Notes under the pieces: generated by a model
Database searches by the model: none
What the model was told of the DNA's origin: nothing
What the model saw: only the letters and a program-made list of their open reading frames with translations
Made by a program: the position numbers and the translations under genes
Shown: piece by piece, positions 11,735-16,452 of the stretch
How positions within the stretch are numbered: the stretch's first letter is position 1
Layout of the letters: every line of letters starts with the position of its first letter
Assembly: GCA_001805885.1 (NCBI GenBank)
Contig: MHHC01000073.1
Span: forward strand, 1-16,452
DNA: 16,452 bases
Source: Omnitrophica WOR_2 bacterium RIFCSPLOWO2_12_FULL_51_24
Lineage (GTDB): Bacteria > Omnitrophota > Gorgyraeia > Pluralincolimonadales > Pluralincolimonadaceae
Direction of reading: 5' to 3'

Positions 11735-12213
11735 TTTATCCTTATCTTCTCAAGGGCTTCTCTGTTGATATCGATCCTTGTCTTTCTCTCGAGGTCGACG
11801 ATCCACGATTTGATCATCCCGCTCGCCTTCTGGTTACGGTCTTTTTCCGTCTGAGGCATCGAGGACAGGATCTCTTCCGACTTCTTATTTAAGAGCGAAC
11901 GCAGGAGGCTCTGCTCCCAGAACCGCTCGACCATCTTCATGAATTCCGGGTTCCTGTCGAGACCTTGCCGCTGGGCTTCCAGAAGCAGGATTTTTTTCTC
12001 GATGATATCGTTCAGGAGTTGCTCCTTTGGGATTTTATTGCGATATTCGGGAGGGTAAAGCGATAATTCCGAGAGAAAATCTTCCTTATATAGAGAATAA
12101 TCGCCAATCGTGGCGATAACCTCTTTTTTTGGTCCTTTTTCCGTGCATCCGCATACGGAAAGGGCAAAAGCCGCTATGAGCATCAGAGGTATGATATTTC
12201 TCATATCCGTCAT
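11731..12213 (-). CDS. SurA-N-like lipoprotein (periplasmic chaperone type without PPIase domain)
   Basis: From the ATG at 12213 the product has 160 residues. It has a lipoprotein signal peptide with ALSVCGC, then VIATIGDYSLYKEDFLSEL, the usual start of SurA/PpiC-type N-terminal domains, a long helical region with KEQLLNDIIEKKILLLEAQRQGLDRNPEF, and no peptidyl-prolyl isomerase domain. Such short members may act as holdase chaperones. A TTG at 12240 and an ATG at 12204 are alternative starts; AAGGAAG lies about 13 bases before 12213. It is translationally coupled to the HAMP/peptidase gene. Only 44 bases separate it from the divergent M48 peptidase gene, and no clear promoter box was found in that gap. 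Confidence 0.78.
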   Translation of the reverse strand: MTDMRNIIPLMLIAAFALSVCGCTEKGPKKEVIATIGDYSLYKEDFLSELSLYPPEYRNKIPKEQLLNDIIEKKILLLEAQRQGLDRNPEFMKMVERFWEQSLLRSLLNKKSEEILSSMPQTEKDRNQKASGMIKSWIVDLERKTRIDINREALEKIRIK

Positions 12214-12257
12214 TATAAGGGCTTTACTTCCTTTTTGCAATATGTTAATTTATTAGC

Positions 12258-13049
12258 ATGAAGTTTTCCTCCAATATGCCGATCCTAATCGCGTTTTTAG
12301 TCGTCCTCCTGAGTCCTTTCCAGGCCTGGGCAGATTACAATACTGTCACCGGCAAGGATGAGCCCGTCTATATGTCTACCGAACAAGAGGTAGCCATGGG
12401 TGATTCCATTTCCAAGCAGATAGAGAAAGAGTATAAGCTTGTGGGAGACGAGCATATGCAGGAGCGCGTCGAGCTTATAGGCAAAAGGCTGGCCAAGGTC
12501 TGCGACCGGAAGGAGCTCATCTACCATTTTAAAGTACTGGATATCGACGATATTAACGCCGTCTCTCTACCGGGCGGTTGGTTATATGTCTTCAGGGGGC
12601 TTGTGGATAAGTGCAAGAACGACGACGAGCTGGCCGGGGTAATTGCCCATGAAATCGGTCATATCGCAGCGCGGCACTCCGCTAAACGGGCGCAGGCCAA
12701 TTCCATATCCAACATCGCGATGATAGCCGTTGCTATAGCCGGGGGCGGAAACGCTGCGCGGGCGACGAATCTCGCGCTTACATCCCTTATGGCATCCTAC
12801 TCCAGAGAGGATGAGTTCGAGGCCGATAGGCGGGCAGTGATATACACTAAGGCCGCCGGGTACGACCCGGATGCCTTGATCACTTTCATGGGGACTATGA
12901 AAGAGGCCAAAAAGTTTGATATAAGGCCTTATTCCTATTTCAGGTCTCACCCTTATGAGGGGGAAAGGATAGGTAATATCCATCGCCAGATAACCGGCAC
13001 CCTCGATTTCAACGGATGGATAAATAAACCGATAGACAGAGAGAAGTGA
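12258..13049 (+). CDS. M48-family zinc metallopeptidase, secreted (BepA-like)
   Basis: This 263-residue protein has a signal peptide (cut after AWA, about residue 25) and an M48 catalytic domain. It has AVSLPGGWLYVFRGLV before the active site, HEIGH at 131-135 (zinc His 131 and 135, catalytic Glu 132) and EDEFEAD with the third zinc ligand Glu 186. It ends with the SHPYEGERIGNI segment common to this family. In Gram-negative bacteria such peptidases sit in the periplasm and clear or assist outer-membrane proteins. It lacks the tetratricopeptide tail of BepA, so it is a short version. The leader is AT-rich with no visible ribosome binding site. The divergent SurA-N-like lipoprotein supports a role in envelope protein quality control. 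Confidence 0.92.
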   Translation: MKFSSNMPILIAFLVVLLSPFQAWADYNTVTGKDEPVYMSTEQEVAMGDSISKQIEKEYKLVGDEHMQERVELIGKRLAKVCDRKELIYHFKVLDIDDINAVSLPGGWLYVFRGLVDKCKNDDELAGVIAHEIGHIAARHSAKRAQANSISNIAMIAVAIAGGGNAARATNLALTSLMASYSREDEFEADRRAVIYTKAAGYDPDALITFMGTMKEAKKFDIRPYSYFRSHPYEGERIGNIHRQITGTLDFNGWINKPIDREK

Positions 13050-13069
13050 TAACTTTTGGGGAGGGGTGG

Positions 13070-13894
13070 ATGAAGATATCTATTTTGACGGTCCTTGTTT
13101 TGTCCTTAGTTTTGTTTTCCGCGCATATCCTTCAGGCCGCTGAAAAATCACCTCAAAAACCCGTCATATCGGTCCCTAAAGCGGCGAAGCCGGTAAAGAT
13201 AGACGGAAACCTTGACGAATACCCGAAATACGCCGTAAGGATGGACGATAAGTCCTCCGAGAGGCTGCAATATTTTGAATACGGCGGTAAAGATGATATC
13301 AGCGCCGATATATATCTCCTCTGGGACTATGAGAACCTCTACGTGGCGGCAAAGGTGACCGACGACGCCCCGTTCGATAACAGCAAGGAAGGCCCCGATA
13401 TTTGGGATGGTGACGCGTTGGAGGTCTTGCTTGGCATGGACGGGACGGCAGACCCCGGGAGGATCTACTTCGGCAAGGGCGATTACCAGATAGGATTAAG
13501 CCCGGGCAATAACAAGAATATCAAGCCGAGCGAGTGGGTCTGGCGCCGTGATGACTACAAGGACGGCATCGAGGTCGCGGCGAAACCGCGGGAGAAGGGC
13601 TATATTATCGAGGCGAAGATACCTTTTAAGGTATTAGGCGGGTTCAAACCCGAGGCCGGAAAGAAGTTCGATTTCGACATCGCGGTCGACGACAGCGATA
13701 AGGGGAAGAGGGACGCCCAGATGGCCTGGACCGGCACAAAGGAATTCTATTCCGACCCGAGCCAGTGGGGTGCCGCGCTCCTAGCCGCGCCGCAAGCCGC
13801 GTTTGCCCTTTCCATCTCAAGCGTCATAGCCGTAATAGCTGGCATCGCGGTGATCGTCATGTTCATTACTTTTGTCGTCCACCGGCCGAAATAA
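13070..13894 (+). CDS. CBM9-like sugar-binding protein with C-terminal membrane anchor
   Basis: This 274-residue protein has a signal peptide (about 1-24) and a CBM9/DOMON-type domain (about 35-235). That domain shows KPVKIDGNLDEYPK, DIYLLWDYENLYVAAKVTDDAPF, DGDALEVLLGMD, a central DYQIGLSPG and GYIIEAKIPFKVLGG, the regular order of this fold. A hydrophobic segment at about 248-268 and a short basic HRPK end follow, anchoring it in the membrane with the binding domain outside. The ATG at 13070 follows GGGGAGGGG; the open frame from 13046 overlaps the M48 gene by four bases but would bury the signal peptide. It is probably co-transcribed with the M48 gene. Which glycan it binds is unknown. Confidence 0.88.
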   Translation: MKISILTVLVLSLVLFSAHILQAAEKSPQKPVISVPKAAKPVKIDGNLDEYPKYAVRMDDKSSERLQYFEYGGKDDISADIYLLWDYENLYVAAKVTDDAPFDNSKEGPDIWDGDALEVLLGMDGTADPGRIYFGKGDYQIGLSPGNNKNIKPSEWVWRRDDYKDGIEVAAKPREKGYIIEAKIPFKVLGGFKPEAGKKFDFDIAVDDSDKGKRDAQMAWTGTKEFYSDPSQWGAALLAAPQAAFALSISSVIAVIAGIAVIVMFITFVVHRPK

Positions 13895-13897
13895 GCA

Positions 13898-13926
13898 TTG
13901 AAAAAGCCCGCCAATATTGATAAAAT
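13898..13926 (+). promoter_or_regulatory. Promoter of the thyX / sigma-factor operon
   Basis: TTGAAA (13898-13903) and TAAAAT (13921-13926) are 17 bases apart. They lie just after the stop of the CBM9-like gene and 22 bases before the zinc-ribbon ATG. Confidence 0.75.
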
Positions 13927-13947
13927 CAACACATCGGAGGAGAGCGG

Positions 13948-14115
13948 ATGAAATGCGACACATGCGGACGTGACGTGCCCGAGGTAAGAAGGGTGGTAGT
14001 GGCGCCCGGGTACGACAGGGCATTGGCAAAGCCGGTCTACAATTGCCCGGAATGCTATGAGAAAAAAGAGAAGGCCAAAAAGTACAATTCCCCCGAAGCT
14101 GCCGAAAAGAAATAA
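13948..14115 (+). CDS. Small two-CxxC zinc-ribbon protein
   Basis: This 55-residue open frame starts MKCDTCGRDVPEV and has CxxC pairs at residues 3-6 and 33-36, a complete zinc ribbon, followed by a Lys-rich helical tail. An AGGAGAG site lies just before the ATG, and the gene lies six bases before thyX, so it is a real co-transcribed gene. A role in nucleic-acid or protein contact is possible but cannot be shown. Confidence 0.8.
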   Translation: MKCDTCGRDVPEVRRVVVAPGYDRALAKPVYNCPECYEKKEKAKKYNSPEAAEKK

Positions 14116-14121
14116 TAAAGC

Positions 14122-14751
14122 ATGCCCCAGAAGATAAAAGTCCTTGATAACGGATATGTTGCGCTCGTCGATTATATGGGCGGCGATAAAGCTGTCATCG
14201 AAGGCGCGCGGCGCTGCTATATGAGCGAGCCTCAGGGTGAGGATGCGTCCGCGGCCGCAGACGCAAAACTGATCCGCCACCTCATAGCCAAAGACCACGG
14301 CACGCCGTTCGAGCACGCGTATTTCAGGTTCGACGTCAAATGCCCGATATTCGTAGCGCGCCAGTGGATCCGCCACCGCATCGGCACATACAACGAAATG
14401 TCCCTCAGGTATTGTCTGGCCAAAAGGGATTTTTATACGCCCGAAGGTCTTACCGGTGAGGCGCTCGAAAGATATAAGAAATCCATAAACGCGGCGTTCG
14501 ACGCCTACGAGGCGCTTGTCGGCTCCGGCGTAAAACGCGAACAGGCCCGCGGTGTCCTGCCACTTTCCCTATATACTTTATATTACTGGACGGTAAACGC
14601 GCGGTCGTTAATGAATTTCCTTAAGCTGCGCCTGGATAAATCCGCGCAGCCCGAGATCCGCGAATACGCGAAGGCCCTCCTTGGGATATTCAGGGAGACG
14701 ATGCCGGTGACGGCGAAGGCTTTCGAAGAAAAGATAATGCCCGAACAGTAA
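14122..14751 (+). CDS. thyX: Flavin-dependent thymidylate synthase ThyX
   Basis: This 209-residue protein makes dTMP from dUMP using FAD, NADPH and methylene-tetrahydrofolate. The diagnostic ThyX motif RHRx7S is complete at residues 84-94 within QWIRHRIGTYNEMSLRY. Further family marks are HGTPFEHAYFRF before it, LPLSLYTLYYWTVNARSLMNFLKLRL, with the substrate-contacting Arg, and the QPEIREYA stretch near the end. Length is at the short end of the normal range. The ribosome binding site is weak. It is the second gene of an operon with a zinc ribbon before it and a sigma factor starting directly after its stop codon. Confidence 0.96.
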   Translation: MPQKIKVLDNGYVALVDYMGGDKAVIEGARRCYMSEPQGEDASAAADAKLIRHLIAKDHGTPFEHAYFRFDVKCPIFVARQWIRHRIGTYNEMSLRYCLAKRDFYTPEGLTGEALERYKKSINAAFDAYEALVGSGVKREQARGVLPLSLYTLYYWTVNARSLMNFLKLRLDKSAQPEIREYAKALLGIFRETMPVTAKAFEEKIMPEQ

Positions 14752-15390
14752 ATGGATCCCTCAGACCCGGTCAAGCCATCCGCAGGAGAATTAATACAAG
14801 GCTGCATAAAGAAAGACAAGCGCTCATGGGACATCTTCGTCGAGCGTTATTCAAAAGTGATCTATTGGGCGATAAGGGACCGGCTCAAGCGGTTCGGATA
14901 TGATTTCGAAGATGAAGATATAAATGACATCCATCAGGATGTCTTTATCGCTTTATGGGCCGGGAATAAACTCGCGCAACTCAAGGATAGCGACAAGGTT
15001 GCCGGTTGGCTGGCGATGATAGCCGGAAACGCGGCGATAGATTATTTCAGGAGAATGAAGCGCCAGTCGCCGCCGAATTCGATATCCATCTACGAGGAGA
15101 TATATAAGAACGGCGACGGCGAGGCGAGGACGCTTGAAGAAGTTCTGCCGTCAAAGGCGGCCGGGCCCGACAAGGAAGCGCAATTAAGCGACGCGCGCGA
15201 GGTCTTGAAGTCGGCCATAGGGTCGCTTAAGCCGAAGGAGAGGATAGCCGTCGAGCTGAACCTTCTCCACGGGATGAAACATAGCGAGATTGCGGATGCG
15301 CTTAAATTGCCGGTCAATACAGTCTCGACGACGATAGCGCGGGCAAAGAAATACTTGAAAGAAAAACTCGAAGGAAGCCGTCTATTATAG
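14752..15390 (+). CDS. ECF-type RNA polymerase sigma factor
   Basis: This 212-residue protein shows sigma region 2 at about 25-105 (INDIHQDVFIALW, DKVAGWLAMIAGNAAIDYFRR) and region 4 at about 150-205 (AIGSLKPKERIAVELNLLHGMKHSEIADALKLPVNTVSTTIARAKKYLKEKL, shown in part only by its helix-turn-helix order). The linker between them is fairly long. The ATG follows the thyX stop with no gap. The next gene encodes a zinc-finger membrane protein that looks like its anti-sigma factor. Which promoters it serves is not visible; no copy of an obvious alternative promoter was found ahead of its own operon, which instead has a sigma-70-like one. Confidence 0.93.
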   Translation: MDPSDPVKPSAGELIQGCIKKDKRSWDIFVERYSKVIYWAIRDRLKRFGYDFEDEDINDIHQDVFIALWAGNKLAQLKDSDKVAGWLAMIAGNAAIDYFRRMKRQSPPNSISIYEEIYKNGDGEARTLEEVLPSKAAGPDKEAQLSDAREVLKSAIGSLKPKERIAVELNLLHGMKHSEIADALKLPVNTVSTTIARAKKYLKEKLEGSRLL

Positions 15391-15391
15391 C

Positions 15392-15874
15392 ATGGGAGAG
15401 AAGATGACGAAGTTGCATGAGGCAAAAGCGGTGGGATGTCCGGACGAGGCGGCGCTGGCGGCATTCCTGGGCGGCAAGCTTAAGGAAGCGGCATCGCGCT
15501 CTATTGAAGAGCATGTAGCCGGTTGTCCTCTCTGTCTTGAGAATGTCAGGGCAGGATACCTGGGTGAGAGACTGTATAATGAAAAAGATTTACCCGGATC
15601 AAACACAGAGATAATACGAAAAGCGAAAGGCATTGCAAAAATGGATTCCAGAAAGAAGCGCATTCAGACCGGTCTTTGGCTTGCCGCGACCATCGCGGCA
15701 TTTACGTTGTCATTTACGGTGCCGAAGTATTTCGCGCAATTTTTAGTCGCGGCGCTGATACTCGGGTTTAAGTGGGTATCGGAGAGCGAAAACGTCCGCA
15801 CCTTGATCGTCGCGATGGACGCCAAGCGCCGTCACGAAAATAAGGAAGAGGAGATCTTGAAATGGAGACGATAA
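15392..15874 (+). CDS. Zinc-finger membrane anti-sigma factor (ZAS-like)
   Basis: This 160-residue protein begins with an anti-sigma zinc finger: Cys 16, His 41, Cys 45 and Cys 48 in the HxxxCxxC arrangement, with a helix-forming AALAAFLGGKL between. Two hydrophobic segments at about 93-109 and 112-128 make a membrane hairpin, so both the finger and the Lys/Glu-rich tail are cytoplasmic. Such proteins hold the partner sigma factor until a signal releases it. It starts one base after the sigma gene stop and overlaps the next gene by 13 bases. The lack of a periplasmic sensor domain suggests that the signal is sensed inside the cell or in the membrane. Confidence 0.85.
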   Translation: MGEKMTKLHEAKAVGCPDEAALAAFLGGKLKEAASRSIEEHVAGCPLCLENVRAGYLGERLYNEKDLPGSNTEIIRKAKGIAKMDSRKKRIQTGLWLAATIAAFTLSFTVPKYFAQFLVAALILGFKWVSESENVRTLIVAMDAKRRHENKEEEILKWRR

Positions 15875-16170
15875 CAAGATCATACGAGACGAAGAACGGA
15901 TTGATCGAGGGCGTGCAGGTCAAGTGGGCGGGATTTAATATCCTTCTGGTTTCCGGAAAGAGAGGGTTCCTTGCCTGCCCCGTTTTTGATATGGAGGCTT
16001 TGGACAGGTATGATGTGGCGGCAGCGCTTGTTGAAAGTTCCCCGGATAATCCTATAGGTAATTTGGAGCGGTTTCCGGACAGGAAGATAATAAAGGTAAA
16101 TAAAAAAGCGGCGGAACTCGGGATCGCCGTCGGGATGGATGTTACAAAGGCATTCGAGCTTATTGCATAA
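15862..16170 (+). CDS. DUF1805 (YunC-like) protein
   Basis: This 102-residue protein shows the DUF1805/YunC family pattern: ETKNGLIEGVQVKWAGFNILLVSGKRGFLACPVFDMEALDRYDVAAALV, recognisable by the GLIEG start, the KRGFLACPVFD strand-Cys-strand element and the ALD...VAAALV helix. A C-terminal region with KAAELGIAVGMDVTKAFE follows. The function of the family is not known. The ATG lies within the end of the anti-sigma gene, with GAGGAG upstream, so translation is coupled to it. It is followed 12 bases later by the transporter gene. Confidence 0.85.
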   Translation: METITRSYETKNGLIEGVQVKWAGFNILLVSGKRGFLACPVFDMEALDRYDVAAALVESSPDNPIGNLERFPDRKIIKVNKKAAELGIAVGMDVTKAFELIA

Positions 16171-16182
16171 GGGATAAGATAG

Positions 16183-16452
16183 ATGGCCGACAACAGCAGG
16201 AAAGCCGCTTTTCAGCTTATAATCATATTCGGGCTGGTCAGCCTCTTCGGCGATATAGTCTATGAAGGAGCGCGAAGCGTCAACGGCCCGTACTTAAAGA
16301 CGCTCGGCGTGAGCGCCGCGATCGTCGGCTTCATCGCGGGCTTGGGCGAGTTTATCGGTTACGCGATACGCCTCGTTTCGGGGTATTTTGCCGATAAGAC
16401 GAGGGCATACTGGATATTTACTTTTGCGGGATACGGGATGCTCGCGGCCGTG
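16183..16452 (+). CDS. Major facilitator superfamily transporter, cut by the window end
   Basis: The first 90 residues are present. A short cytoplasmic start is followed by a membrane helix (FQLIIIFGLVSLFGDIVYEG), a loop with RSVNGPYLKTLGVSAA, a second helix (IVGFIAGLGEFIGYAIRLV), the cytoplasmic loop SGYFADKTRAYW and the start of a third helix. The GYFADKTR stretch between helices 2 and 3 is the usual major-facilitator loop motif. The substrate is unknown. The ATG follows AAGGGAT and lies 12 bases after the DUF1805 gene, the apparent continuation of the operon. Confidence 0.88.
   Translation, partial: MADNSRKAAFQLIIIFGLVSLFGDIVYEGARSVNGPYLKTLGVSAAIVGFIAGLGEFIGYAIRLVSGYFADKTRAYWIFTFAGYGMLAAV

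Overview
This is a bacterial chromosome fragment in two parts with different origins. Positions 1-2697 are an integron gene-cassette array. Positions 2698-16452 are ordinary chromosomal genes of roughly even GC content, with strong AGGAGG-type ribosome binding sites and sigma-70-like promoters. An exosortase-associated TIGR04073-type protein, ThyX instead of ThyA, QueH, and many secreted glycan-type proteins fit an uncultured bacterium of the PVC/Omnitrophota kind. That placement is an inference from gene content and is only moderately secure. No tRNA, rRNA, CRISPR array or insertion sequence was recognised. No gene-free stretch exceeds 300 bases; the longest is 4275-4483, which holds a terminator and a promoter.

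The array holds four cassettes, all read rightwards, each ending in an attC site (694-754, 1222-1297, 1902-1962, 2623-2697). The sites alternate between a 61-bp type and a 75-76-bp type. At each cassette the outer attC arm is complementary to the first bases of that same cassette, the expected mark of circular cassette integration. The cargo is an exported protein of unknown function, a second exported unknown, a RelB/DinJ-YafQ toxin-antitoxin pair with its own promoter, and a lipoprotein with a C-terminal membrane helix. No integrase gene is visible; it would be expected to the left of the window.

From 2750 to 3867 come queH (tRNA queuosine synthesis), a zinc-ribbon membrane protein and a NifU C-terminal-type Fe-S protein. 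A TIGR04073-type exported protein follows, with its own promoter and a strong terminator.

The centre (4366-10518) is the most distinctive part. A secreted clan GH-A glycosidase-like protein is followed by four tandem paralogous secreted proteins that look like jelly-roll carbohydrate-binding modules. After them comes a second, membrane-anchored GH-A-like protein with a cytoplasmic tail of eight HHxx tetrads. Two internal promoters overlap gene ends, and one 5' leader can fold into two hairpins. Together this looks like a dedicated extracellular glycan-binding or glycan-processing locus with no named counterpart that I recognise.

On the minus strand (12213 to 10565) a SurA-N-like lipoprotein overlaps by four bases a protein that joins a HAMP sensor-like half to a gluzincin-type peptidase half. 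Divergent from it lies an M48 metallopeptidase followed by a membrane-anchored CBM9-like protein. A last rightward operon from about 13898 encodes a 55-residue zinc ribbon, ThyX, an ECF sigma factor, its likely zinc-finger anti-sigma factor, a DUF1805/YunC-like protein and the beginning of an MFS transporter cut by the window end.
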